NCBI RefSeq assembly: GCF_001429045.1
Contig: NZ_LMHY01000022.1
Coordinates: forward strand, 475,706-539,705
Reading direction: 5' to 3'
Length of the DNA: 64,000 nucleotides
DNA from: Pseudomonas sp. Root71
GTDB lineage: Bacteria; Pseudomonadota; Gammaproteobacteria; Pseudomonadales; Pseudomonadaceae
Positions 38,867 to 47,571 of this stretch are shown piece after piece. The number at the start of each line of letters is the position of its first letter. The first letter of the stretch is position 1. Position numbers and translations under genes: made by a program. The notes under the pieces are model-generated. The model was not told the DNA's origin and searched no databases. It saw only the letters and a list, made by a program, of their open reading frames with translations.

Positions 38867-40282
38867 TCACACCTGGATCGCCTTCACTTCGACGAACTCG
38901 TTCAACCCCTCCTCACCCCATTCGCGACCGTTACCCGACTGTTTGTAGCCACCGAACGGCGCCTGATAATTGAACGCCGCGCCGTTGAGGAAGCACTGAC
39001 CGGCGCGCATCTGCCGCCCCAGTTGCAAGGCGCGCTCGGCACTGCCGGCCCAGACACCGCTGGACAGGCCGAACGGCGAGTCATTGGCGATCTGGATCGC
39101 TTGCGCCTCATCGGCGTAGGGAATCAGGCACAGCACCGGGCCGAAGATTTCTTCCTGGGCAATGCGCATGCGGTTGTCGACATCGGCGAACAGGGTCGGG
39201 CTGACATAGAAGCCGCGCTCGAACGCGGACGGCGTGTCACCGCCGCACAGCAGCCGTGCACCTTCCTGTTGGCCGACCTTGATGTAGTCGAGCACAGTGC
39301 GTTTCTGCCCGGCCGAACACATCGGGCCGAGGAAGCTTTGCGGGTCGAGGGGGTCGCCCATGGGCAGGCTCAGGGTTTCCGCCAGTGCCAGTTCCACGGC
39401 CTCGGCGTAACGGCTGGCCGGCAGCAGCATGCGGGTCAACGCGGTGCAGGTCTGGCCGGAGTTGATCATCACGTCCTGCACGCCGTAGCGCACCGCCGCT
39501 GCCAGGTCGGCGTCTTCGGCGATCAGCAACGGCGACTTGCCGCCCAGTTCCAGGCACACCCGCTTGACCGATGGCGCCGCCGCCTGCGCGACGCGAACGC
39601 CGGCGCCGGTGGATCCGGTAAACGACACCATGTCCACGTCCGGGTGCTTGGCCAGCGCTTCGCCGACTTTCGATCCCGGGCCGCTGACCAGGTTGAATAC
39701 CCCGGCCGGCAGGCCGATGTCCTCGATCATTTGCGCCAGCAGGAAGGCATGCAGCGGGGTTTCCTGGCTCGGCTTGACCACCACCGTGCAACCGGCGGCC
39801 AGTGCCGGGGCGAGTTTGCCGATCAACTGATGCAGCGGGTAGTTCCACGGGTTGATGAACGCGCAGACGCCCACCGCCTCGCGGATCACCAGCGAATTGC
39901 CGACTTCGCGCACTTCGTCCATGAGATGAGCCAGTTCGACGTATTGCTCAAGGCCGATGATCGGCCCGTCGACCTGCACCGAGCGGCACCACTGCACCGG
40001 CATGCCCAGTTCCGTGGTGATGACCGCGGCCATCTCATCGGCACGATTGCGCAGTTGCTCGGCCAGGGCACGGATATATCCGGCACGCACGCTGGACGGT
40101 GTGCGTGACCACGAAGCGAAGGCCCGGCGAGCCGCCGCCACGGCGTTTTCGACATCGAGTTCATCACCCAGCGGAACGCTACCGCAGACTTCCTCGGTGG
40201 CCGGATTGATCACCTCGGCGATGCCCTGCCCCGAAGGGGTTTGCCAGCGACCACCAATAAACAGTGTCTTGTGATTAAGCAT
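38867..40282 (-). CDS. Aldehyde dehydrogenase, probably for 4-guanidinobutyraldehyde
   Basis: The 471-residue NAD(P)-dependent aldehyde dehydrogenase has the nucleophile Cys in NSGQTCTALTRM near residue 278, the general-base Glu in CLELGGKSP near 244, the Asn in FINPWNYPL and the FTGSTGAG nucleotide loop. Its start overlaps the stop of aruH by eight bases, so it is translationally coupled. AruI yields 4-guanidinobutyraldehyde, so this enzyme most likely oxidises it to 4-guanidinobutyrate. In P. aeruginosa that step is assigned to kauB at another locus. Confidence 0.88.
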   Translation of the reverse strand: MLNHKTLFIGGRWQTPSGQGIAEVINPATEEVCGSVPLGDELDVENAVAAARRAFASWSRTPSSVRAGYIRALAEQLRNRADEMAAVITTELGMPVQWCRSVQVDGPIIGLEQYVELAHLMDEVREVGNSLVIREAVGVCAFINPWNYPLHQLIGKLAPALAAGCTVVVKPSQETPLHAFLLAQMIEDIGLPAGVFNLVSGPGSKVGEALAKHPDVDMVSFTGSTGAGVRVAQAAAPSVKRVCLELGGKSPLLIAEDADLAAAVRYGVQDVMINSGQTCTALTRMLLPASRYAEAVELALAETLSLPMGDPLDPQSFLGPMCSAGQKRTVLDYIKVGQQEGARLLCGGDTPSAFERGFYVSPTLFADVDNRMRIAQEEIFGPVLCLIPYADEAQAIQIANDSPFGLSSGVWAGSAERALQLGRQMRAGQCFLNGAAFNYQAPFGGYKQSGNGREWGEEGLNEFVEVKAIQV

Positions 40283-41465
40283 GAACCTGGGCCTCCATCA
40301 GTTCTTGAGCACAACGGGCAATGCGCTGGCAGGCATCGCGCAGCGGTTCGGCACCGACCACCAGACCGAGGCGAATATGCCCCGCTGCGCTCGGGCCAAA
40401 GGCCTCGCCCGCCAGCACCGACACACCGTGGCGATCGAGTAGACGGTCGGCAAACGCCTGGGCGCTGAGCCCGGTCTGGCGGATATCGAGCATCACGAAC
40501 ATCCCGCCATCGGGTTTCAACGCCCGCACGCCGGGGCAATCGGCCAGGCTGTCGCACACCAGGTCGCGACGCTGGCGATAGGCTTCGCGCATGGCCTCGA
40601 GTTCCGGCAGGTTGCTTTCCAGGGCCACCACGGCAGCGTCCTGAATGAAGTCCGGCGAGCCGTAGAGCATGCACAACGCGAGGTTTTCCAGGTGCGCGGC
40701 CAGGGATGGCGGCGCCACCACCCAGCCGACGCGCCAGCCGGTCATGGCGTGGGATTTCGAGAGGCTGTTGAGGGTCGCGGTGCGCCCGGCCATGCCCGGC
40801 AGGCTCGCCGGGCTGACGTGTTCGCCTTCGAACAGCAGTTCGCTGTAGACCTCATCGGAAATCAGCCACAGGTCGTGGCCGATGCACAACTCAGCCAAGG
40901 CGGCCCAGGTGCTACGCGGCAGACTCGCGCCCGACGGGTTGTGCGGGCTGTTCAGTGCCAGCGCCCGGGTGCGCGGGGTGATGCGCGCGGCGACATCTTC
41001 GGGCAGCACACGGAAGCCGTTTTCCGAGCGCACGGGCACCGGCACCACCACGGCACCGCAAGCACCGAACACCGCTTCGTAGGTGACGTACATCGGTTCG
41101 GCGACGATCACCTCGTCACCCGGATTGAGCACGCATTGGGCCACGCTGAACAGCGCACATTGCGCCCCGGCCAGCACGGTGACCTGATCCGCCGAAACGG
41201 ACTGGCCGCTGCGTTGATGATGACGCCTGGCAATGGCTTCACGCAGGGCACGCTTGCCGCGCACCTCGGCATAGTGAGTGTTGCCGCTGCGCAGGCTGTC
41301 GATAGCACCCTGCACGATGGGCTGTGGCGTGTCGAAATCCGGGTCGCCCACGGACAGCAGCAGAATGTCTTCGCCCTGTTCGCGCAGTGCCAGGGCGCGG
41401 TAGTGAATGTCCCACGCGGCGGCGCCGTCACCGGCGATTCGTTGAGTCAGATCGGAAAAGCGCAT
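40275..41465 (-). CDS. aruH: Arginine:pyruvate transaminase
   Basis: This 396-residue fold-type I aminotransferase has the PLP lysine in NSLSKSHAMTGWRVGW near residue 235, the LNSPHNPSGASLPR and ISDEVYSELLFEG blocks and a C-terminal RLGL Arg. The sequence closely matches AruH as I remember it (QRIAGDGAAAWDIHYRALAL, then SVGDPDFDTP). AruH transfers the alpha-amino group of L-arginine to pyruvate, giving 2-ketoarginine and alanine, and opens the ATA pathway. It lies 24 bases after aruI on the same strand, which supports the assignment. Confidence 0.93.
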   Translation of the reverse strand: MRFSDLTQRIAGDGAAAWDIHYRALALREQGEDILLLSVGDPDFDTPQPIVQGAIDSLRSGNTHYAEVRGKRALREAIARRHHQRSGQSVSADQVTVLAGAQCALFSVAQCVLNPGDEVIVAEPMYVTYEAVFGACGAVVVPVPVRSENGFRVLPEDVAARITPRTRALALNSPHNPSGASLPRSTWAALAELCIGHDLWLISDEVYSELLFEGEHVSPASLPGMAGRTATLNSLSKSHAMTGWRVGWVVAPPSLAAHLENLALCMLYGSPDFIQDAAVVALESNLPELEAMREAYRQRRDLVCDSLADCPGVRALKPDGGMFVMLDIRQTGLSAQAFADRLLDRHGVSVLAGEAFGPSAAGHIRLGLVVGAEPLRDACQRIARCAQELMEAQVHA

Positions 41466-41489
41466 CGCTTCATCCCCTTAAAATGCAAA

Positions 41490-43103
41490 TCACTGCGCAC
41501 AGGCGTGCTTGAGCTCGATCAGGGTCACGCCGTTGCGCTTGAAGCCGTGGCGCAGGTCGGTTTGCAACTCGGCGAGACTTTGCGGCTGGTTAACGGTGCA
41601 ACCGAACGCACGAGCGAGGGCGGCGAAATCCGGGTTGCGCGGCAGCACGCCAATGGGCTCGATATCCAGGCCGATCATGTCGTCGCGGATTTGCCCCAGG
41701 GCGTCGTTGTTCCACAGCAGCACCACCAGCGGGCTGTCCAGTTCTTCCACCGCGGTGGCCAGCTCCTGGGCGGTGTAGAGGAAACCACCGTCGCCCACCA
41801 ACACCAGGCCGGGCCGCTGCGGCGCGCCGAATTTGGCGCCGATGCCGGCCGGCAAGCCGTAACCCAGGGTGCCGTAGCCAGTCGGGTGCAGCCAGCTGCG
41901 GATAGCCAGGCTGTCGAAGGCGTAGTTACCCGTATACGCAAGCTGGGTCATGTCGGTGCTGATGAAGGCGTTGTCCGGCAGCTCTGCGGCGATACGGTCG
42001 AGAATCGATTGATGGATCGACTGCAACGGGCCATGGCTGGCCTTGACCGCTTCGCGCAGGGCGGCGACCGAGGCAGTGGCGGCGCCAGCGTCGCGCACGT
42101 CGGTCGGCAGGCGCTCAAGCAAACCGCTGAGGGTTTGTTGTGCATCGCCGTGCAAGGCAACCGCGCACGGGTAGAAGTCGTTGAACTTGCGCGGGTCGAT
42201 GTCGACGCGCAGCAGTTCGCCATTGAGCGGCAGGCGTTCACGCCAGAAATCGGTGTCGGCCATTTCGGTGCCGACGGCCAGCACCACGTCGGCCTCGGCG
42301 ATCAGGTTCCAGCCCGGTTCCACACACAGGGATGAACCGGCGCTCAACGGTGCATCCGGTGCCAACAGGCCTTTACCGGCAACACTGGTGAACAGTGGCG
42401 CGGCCAGTCGGGTGCTGATTTCTTGCAGTTCAGAGGTGGCATTGAGCGCGCCACCACCGGCGATGATCATCGGGCGCTTGGCAGCCTTCAGTCTGGCCAC
42501 GGCTTGATCGATGGCGGTGGCCGATGCCGGGCCGCGACCCGGGCGACGTACCACCTCATTGCTCCAGTCACGGGCAATCGGCGCCGACAACACGTCCAGC
42601 GGCACCGAGATGTGCACCGGGCGCGGGCGCTCGCTGTCGAACACCGCGTAGGCACGGGCGATCAGCTCCGGCAGGTCTTCGGCGGTCAGTGCCACTGCCG
42701 AGAACGCAGTAATCGGCGCGGTCATCGCCCGTTGATCCTGGCATTCGTGCAGGCTGCCCCAGCCCTTGCCCAGGCTGGCGCTGTGGTTGACGCTGGAAAT
42801 CACCAGCATCGGAATCGAGTCGGCATAGGCCTGGCCGATGCCGGTGGCGGCGTTGGTCACGCCGGGGCCGGTGATGACGAAGCACACGCCGGGTTTGCCG
42901 CTGACCCGGGCATAGCCGTCGGCCATGAAACTGGCGCCCTGCTCATGGCGGGTCAGCACGTGGCGGATGCCGCTGCCGGGCAAGCCGCGATACAGTTCCA
43001 GGGTGTGCACGCCGGGGATACCGAACACGGTATCGACGCCGTAGTTGGCCAACAGACGCACCAGGGCCTGGCCACCGGTCAAGGTTTTGCTTTGCATATT
43101 CAT
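41490..43103 (-). CDS. aruI: 2-Ketoarginine decarboxylase (5-guanidino-2-oxopentanoate decarboxylase)
   Basis: The 537-residue ThDP enzyme has the catalytic Glu in TRHEQGASFMADGYARV near residue 54, the ITGPGVTNAATGIGQAYADS region and the ThDP-binding motif VGDGGFLYTAQELATA...WNND near residue 430. It matches the AruI family of 2-ketoarginine decarboxylases, and aruH is directly downstream (24 bases). The product is 4-guanidinobutyraldehyde. AGGAG lies seven bases before the ATG at 43103; a second ATG follows two codons later. Acetolactate-synthase-like sequence makes homology alone ambiguous, but context settles it. Confidence 0.92.
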   Translation of the reverse strand: MNMQSKTLTGGQALVRLLANYGVDTVFGIPGVHTLELYRGLPGSGIRHVLTRHEQGASFMADGYARVSGKPGVCFVITGPGVTNAATGIGQAYADSIPMLVISSVNHSASLGKGWGSLHECQDQRAMTAPITAFSAVALTAEDLPELIARAYAVFDSERPRPVHISVPLDVLSAPIARDWSNEVVRRPGRGPASATAIDQAVARLKAAKRPMIIAGGGALNATSELQEISTRLAAPLFTSVAGKGLLAPDAPLSAGSSLCVEPGWNLIAEADVVLAVGTEMADTDFWRERLPLNGELLRVDIDPRKFNDFYPCAVALHGDAQQTLSGLLERLPTDVRDAGAATASVAALREAVKASHGPLQSIHQSILDRIAAELPDNAFISTDMTQLAYTGNYAFDSLAIRSWLHPTGYGTLGYGLPAGIGAKFGAPQRPGLVLVGDGGFLYTAQELATAVEELDSPLVVLLWNNDALGQIRDDMIGLDIEPIGVLPRNPDFAALARAFGCTVNQPQSLAELQTDLRHGFKRNGVTLIELKHACAQ

Positions 43104-43107
43104 GTCC

Positions 43108-45207
43108 TCACTCCTGGCCGAGGCGAATCAACGCATCGACCGCAGTTGTGCCCTGGGCACCGACCAACAATGGGTTCACATCCAGTTCCAGCAGGTGAGC
43201 GGCGTTCTCGCAGGCATAGTCGGCCACGGCGCGGATGGCGGTCACCAAGGCGTCCAGGTCAGCAGGCTCGCGACCACGGAAACCTTGCAGCAATGGCGCG
43301 CTGCGCAGGCTGAGCAAGGCATTGCGGATCGCGCCGTCGGTGGTCGGCAGCAACAGGCTGTGACTGTCCTTGAGCAACTCCACCAGAATGCCGCCGGCAC
43401 CGATCACCAGCGCGAGGCCGAAATCGTTTTCACGCTTGACGCCGACAATCAGTTCAGCCAGCGGCGCTTTGGCCATGGGTTCCAGCAACAGCTGGTCGAA
43501 GGCTACGCCCGGGGCATAAGCGGCAATGCTGGCGCGCATTTTCTCCAGCGCAGCGCTCAATGCCGCGCCGTCCTTGAGGTTCAGCGCCACGGCACCGGCC
43601 TCGGTCTTGTGTGGCAGTTGAGCGCTGACCGCTTTGAGTACCAGCGGATAGCCCAATGCCTCGGCGTCCTTCAGTGCCTTGTCCGGGGTGCTCAATACGC
43701 CGTTTGGCGTCGGCAGGCCAAAGGCTTTTAACGCCTGTTTGGAGTCCCACTCATTGAGCAAGCGTCCCTCGCCTGCAAGCGCTTGCGGGCACAACGGCAC
43801 CAACGCCGATTCCCCCAGCGCCAGCAAAGTCTGGCGATTGCGCTGATAACCGGCGATGCGACCCCACGCGGCCAAGCCATCTTCAACACCTTGCAAGGCC
43901 GCGACGCCTTGGGCGTGCAGACGCTCACGGGCATGGGCCGGCAGCAGCTCGGGGAAAGCCGAGGTGACGAAGCCGGTCTTGCCGTGACGTTGCAGTGCCG
44001 CGCAGTACAACTCCAGCAGCAGGTCGCATTCCTTGCGCTCGCCGGTGAACTCCGACGGGTAATCGAGCACCAGCATCGCCGCATCGGCTTCGGTGCGCAG
44101 CGCGCTGTCGAGCATGCGGTTCAAGGCTTCGCCGTCGCCCCAGATCGCCGTGGTGAAATCCAGCGGGTTGACCAGGTTGGCGTAGGTCGGCAGCACTTGT
44201 GCGAGTTCACCGACCTGCCCTGGATCGAGTTGCGGCAGGTCCAGTTCGTTGCGTTCGGCGTAGTCAGCAATCAACCCGGCGTCGCCACCGGAACAGGCCA
44301 GCGCGATCAGGCTGTTGCCTGCCGGCAGATTGCCGCAAGCCGCGGCTTTGAGAGTTTCGACAAAACTCACCGGGCCGCTGACGCGAATCACGCCGAGACG
44401 GTCGAACAGCGCGTCGTACAGCGCATCGGAGCCGGACAACGAACTGGTGTGACTCAAGGCCAGTTCGGCGCCGATCTGCGACACGCCGGTTTTCAGGGCG
44501 ATGATCGGGATGCCTTTCTCCAGCGCCTTGTGCGCGGCGCGGGCAAACCCCGGCACGTTTTTCAGGCCTTCCAGGTGCAGGCCGATGGCGGTGACCCGAG
44601 GCTCGTCGAGCAACACGTCCATCAGTTCAGCGACACCCAGTTGCGCCTGATTGCCCACCGAGGCCATGTAGGCCACCGGCAGCGAGCGGTCGCTCATGGA
44701 CAGGTTGTAGGCGAAGTTGCCGCTCTGGGTCAGCACCGCCACGCCCTTCTCCACCGCCTTGCCGCCATGGGCCACCGGCCACAGCGCGCAGCTGTGCAGG
44801 TAGTCGAGCAGGCCGTAGCAGTTGGGGCCGAGCAAGGCCATGTCGCCAGCGGCCTTGAGCAGTTGCTGTTGCAGGGCCTGGCCTTCGGCGCCGGTCTCGG
44901 CGAAGCCGGAGGCGTAGCAAATGGCCCCGCCCGCGCCGATGGCGGCCAGTTCGGTGACGCAAATCAGGGTCAGTTCGCGGTTGGTGGCGATGAATACCGC
45001 ATCGGGCCCGCATGGCAGGTCGGCGATGTTGCGTACACACGGCACGCCTTCAAGGCTGTCGTGCTGCGGGTTGACCAGCCACATTTGCCCTTGGTAACCG
45101 CCTTCGGCACAGCGCTTGAGGGCGCGGGCCATGCTGCGGCCGCCGACGAACGCCACGTGTTGCGGCGCGAGCATGCGTTTGAGGTTGTCACGAATGGTTT
45201 TGGACAT
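43108..45207 (-). CDS. NDP-forming acyl-CoA synthetase family (acetate--CoA ligase-like)
   Basis: The 699-residue protein has a CoA-binding Rossmann domain (VAFVGGRSMARALKRC, PDAVFIATNRE), a ligase domain with the likely phospho-His in LALSHTSSLSGSDALYD, a segment FTTAIWGDGEALN and a C-terminal ATP-grasp domain (LLNEWDSKQALKAFGLPTPN, then VLKAVSAQLPHKTEAGAVAL and LLLEPMAKAPLAELIVGVKR). This is the single-chain ADP/GDP-forming acyl-CoA synthetase family. It ends four bases before aruI begins. Its location suggests activation of 4-guanidinobutyrate or a later acid to a CoA thioester; the true substrate is not known. Confidence 0.88.
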   Translation of the reverse strand: MSKTIRDNLKRMLAPQHVAFVGGRSMARALKRCAEGGYQGQMWLVNPQHDSLEGVPCVRNIADLPCGPDAVFIATNRELTLICVTELAAIGAGGAICYASGFAETGAEGQALQQQLLKAAGDMALLGPNCYGLLDYLHSCALWPVAHGGKAVEKGVAVLTQSGNFAYNLSMSDRSLPVAYMASVGNQAQLGVAELMDVLLDEPRVTAIGLHLEGLKNVPGFARAAHKALEKGIPIIALKTGVSQIGAELALSHTSSLSGSDALYDALFDRLGVIRVSGPVSFVETLKAAACGNLPAGNSLIALACSGGDAGLIADYAERNELDLPQLDPGQVGELAQVLPTYANLVNPLDFTTAIWGDGEALNRMLDSALRTEADAAMLVLDYPSEFTGERKECDLLLELYCAALQRHGKTGFVTSAFPELLPAHARERLHAQGVAALQGVEDGLAAWGRIAGYQRNRQTLLALGESALVPLCPQALAGEGRLLNEWDSKQALKAFGLPTPNGVLSTPDKALKDAEALGYPLVLKAVSAQLPHKTEAGAVALNLKDGAALSAALEKMRASIAAYAPGVAFDQLLLEPMAKAPLAELIVGVKRENDFGLALVIGAGGILVELLKDSHSLLLPTTDGAIRNALLSLRSAPLLQGFRGREPADLDALVTAIRAVADYACENAAHLLELDVNPLLVGAQGTTAVDALIRLGQE

Positions 45208-45225
45208 GGGAATTCTCCGGGCCGA

Positions 45226-46386
45226 TCAGCGCAGCAGCGGCCGCAGCAGCTCGCGGGAAATGATGTGGCGCTGGATTTCCGAAGTGCCTTCCCAGATCCG
45301 TTCGATCCGCGCGTTGCGCCAGATGCGCTCCACCGGACCTTCGTCCATCAGGCCCATGCCGCCGAAGATCTGTACCGCCTCATCGGCAGTACGCCCGAGC
45401 ACTTCACTGGCGAACAGCTTGGCCATGCCGGCCTCGCCATCGGTCATGGTGCCCTGGTCCATTTTCCAGGCGGTGTGCAGGGTCAGCAGTTCAGCTGCAC
45501 GAATTTGTGTGGCCATGTCGGCCAACTTGAACGACACGCCCTGGTAGGTGCCGATCGGCTGGCCGAACTGCTTGCGATCCGCCGCCCATTGCAGCGACAC
45601 GTCCAGTGCGCGCTGGGCCTGACCGACGCAGTTGGCCGCGACCATCACACGCCCGGCGGTCAGCCAGGCGTTGGCCACCTCCCAACCCTTGCCGACTTCG
45701 CCCAGTACTTTGCTGGCCGGCACGCGGCAGTCGTCGAAGAACATTTCGAAGGTGTGATAACCGCGGTTGCTCACGCACTTCGGTCCACGGCGGATGGTCA
45801 TGCCAGGGGTGTTGCGGTCGACCAGGAACGAGGTCACGGCGTTACGCTTTTTGCCGTTGTGCTCATAGGTGTCGGTCACGGCGAAGACAATGGCGAAATC
45901 GGCATGGCCAGCGTGGCTGATGAAATGCTTACTGCCGTTGAGAATGAAGTCGTCGCCTTCACGCACGGCGCGGGTCTTGATCGCATTGGCGTCGGAGCCG
46001 GCGCCCGGCTCGGTCAGGGCAAAACAATCGATCTTTTCACCCTGGATGCACGGCAACAGGTAGTCGTTGATCTGGTCGCCGGTGCAGGCCATGAGGATTT
46101 TCGACGGTCGTGCGACGAACACGTGCAGCGCCCAGGACACCTTGGACAGCTCGCGTTCGATCAGCGCCTGGGACAGGTAGTCCAGGCCACCACCGCCCAC
46201 TTCCTCGGGCATGTTGAAGGCGTAGAAGCCGGCGGCGATCGCCTTGCCGCGAATCTGCGCCGCCAGTTCCGGGGAGACCTCGTCGGCGCGGTCGACTTGT
46301 TCTTCATAGGGCAGCAGTTCCTTCTCGACGAAGCTGCGTACCGAGTCCACCAACATTTCTTGTTCTTGGGTCAGTTGGAAATTCAT
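45226..46386 (-). CDS. Acyl-CoA dehydrogenase
   Basis: The 386-residue flavoprotein begins MNFQLTQEQEMLVDSVRSFV and has the FAD/substrate signature FALTEPGAGSDANAIKT, the KHFISHAGHADFAIV block and, near the C-terminus, the catalytic-base region EAVQIFGGMGLMDEGPVERI. The C-terminus is ARIERIWEGTSEIQRHIIS. The ATG at 46386 has AGG seven bases upstream; the longer frame to 46566 runs into the hydratase gene and is spurious. It probably oxidises a CoA ester made by the synthetase gene 18 bases downstream. Confidence 0.9.
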   Translation of the reverse strand: MNFQLTQEQEMLVDSVRSFVEKELLPYEEQVDRADEVSPELAAQIRGKAIAAGFYAFNMPEEVGGGGLDYLSQALIERELSKVSWALHVFVARPSKILMACTGDQINDYLLPCIQGEKIDCFALTEPGAGSDANAIKTRAVREGDDFILNGSKHFISHAGHADFAIVFAVTDTYEHNGKKRNAVTSFLVDRNTPGMTIRRGPKCVSNRGYHTFEMFFDDCRVPASKVLGEVGKGWEVANAWLTAGRVMVAANCVGQAQRALDVSLQWAADRKQFGQPIGTYQGVSFKLADMATQIRAAELLTLHTAWKMDQGTMTDGEAGMAKLFASEVLGRTADEAVQIFGGMGLMDEGPVERIWRNARIERIWEGTSEIQRHIISRELLRPLLR

Positions 46387-46426
46387 GCTGCTACCTGTTG
46401 TTCGTGTTCTGGGAGATGGAGAGGAA

Positions 46427-47218
46427 TCAACGACCGATGAAGCGTGCCGGGCGTTTTTCCATGGCGGCGCGCAGGGCTTCGTTGCCGTCTTCACTGCGAC
46501 CGCAGAGCAGGCCGGCGGCGAGCTCGGCTTGCAGTTGTTCGGCGAGGCTGCGTTCGGCGCCTTCACGCATGAGTTTTTTGGTCTGGGCGAAGGCGAAGGT
46601 CGGGCCGGCGGCCAGGCGTGCGGCCAGTTCGCTGGTGACCGTCAGCAGTTGATCGTCAGCGCAGACATCGCCGACCAGTCCGGCGTCGAGGGCACGATCG
46701 GCGCCCCACAACTCGTCAAGGAACAGCAGGCGCTTGGCCTGTTCGCTGCCAATCAAACGCGGCAAGTGCCAACTGGCGCCGGCGTCCGGCGAGTACGCCA
46801 TGCTGGTGTAGCCGGCCTTGAAGCGTGCCGATTGCCCGGCGATGCGCAGGTCGCAGCACAGGGTCAGGTCCATCCCGGCGCCGACAGCGGTGCCGTTGAT
46901 GGCGGCGATGGTGGGTTTTTCCAGGCTGTGCAGGCGGGTCATCAGGGCGTGGGCGGTTTCGGTCCAGCCGTAGGTCTCCAGCGCGCCCCGGGCTTCGGCA
47001 TCGGCCCATTCATCGAGGTCGGCGCCGGCGCAGAAGCTGCGGCCGCTACCGGTGAGCACCACCACGCGCACCGCCGGATCGGCGTTGAAAGCGTCGAGCA
47101 GGCCATGCAGGTTTTTCAGCGTCGGAATGTCCAGCGCATTGCGCTGGGCAGTGCGATTGAGGGTGATCCAGGCAACGCCTGCTTCGACCTGGCTGAGCAG
47201 CGACGATTGAGTGGTCAT
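46427..47218 (-). CDS. Enoyl-CoA hydratase/isomerase family protein
   Basis: The 263-residue crotonase-fold protein has the CoA oxyanion loop (SFCAGADLDEWADAE), AAINGTAVGAGMDLTLCCDL and FKAGYTSMAYSPDAGASWHL. The usual hydratase Glu pair is not evident and SPDAG places Asp where PaaG-type isomerases have it, so it may be an isomerase rather than a hydratase. AGGATTCCC precedes the ATG at 47218. It is the first gene of the catabolic run and is separated from the permease by a REP pair. Confidence 0.87.
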   Translation of the reverse strand: MTTQSSLLSQVEAGVAWITLNRTAQRNALDIPTLKNLHGLLDAFNADPAVRVVVLTGSGRSFCAGADLDEWADAEARGALETYGWTETAHALMTRLHSLEKPTIAAINGTAVGAGMDLTLCCDLRIAGQSARFKAGYTSMAYSPDAGASWHLPRLIGSEQAKRLLFLDELWGADRALDAGLVGDVCADDQLLTVTSELAARLAAGPTFAFAQTKKLMREGAERSLAEQLQAELAAGLLCGRSEDGNEALRAAMEKRPARFIGR

Positions 47219-47571
47219 GGGAATCCTCGAATTATTGTGATTGGTCTGAGGTGATGCGACTTGAGGCCATACTAAACGAGTGTTCAGTAAGGCGGCAATC
47301 GGCGGGGAGATAGGCTGTAACAAGCTCAAAAATCATGTAACACATTGGTTTAATTGAATTATTTATAGATGGGCGAGCGTAAGCCGTTGGCGCTGTTACA
47401 ACTTCGAACAACTGGTGACAGGAGGCCGGTCGCAAATTTACCGAACACCGCAAACCCCTGTGGGAGCGAGCTTGCTCGCGATAGCGGTAGACCAGTCAAC
47501 AGTGATGTTGAACCTGATGCCGCCATCGCGAGCAAGCTCGCTCCCACAGGGAATGTGCTGGATTGAAGGAA
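47219..47571. other. Intergenic stretch with REP pair
   Basis: About 350 bases between the permease stop and the start of the catabolic run. The right part holds the REP pair; the left part (47219-47400) is AT-richer, with AACACATTGGTTTAATTGAA near 47338, and likely contains the promoter of the acyl-CoA/aru run. Confidence 0.5.
47457..47551. repeat. REP pair (inverted), GCGAGCAAGCTCGC type
   Basis: Two near-perfect arms, CCTGTGGGAGCGAGCTTGCT on the left and AGCAAGCTCGCTCCCACAGG on the right, are separated by about 55 bases. It is the same element family as at 37961 and 61162. Confidence 0.92.

Noticed and set aside
43783..46440. 885-codon plus-strand frame opposite the acyl-CoA synthetase and dehydrogenase
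   Set aside because: Same reason: codon-position shadow with low-complexity HQGR-rich sequence and no motif.
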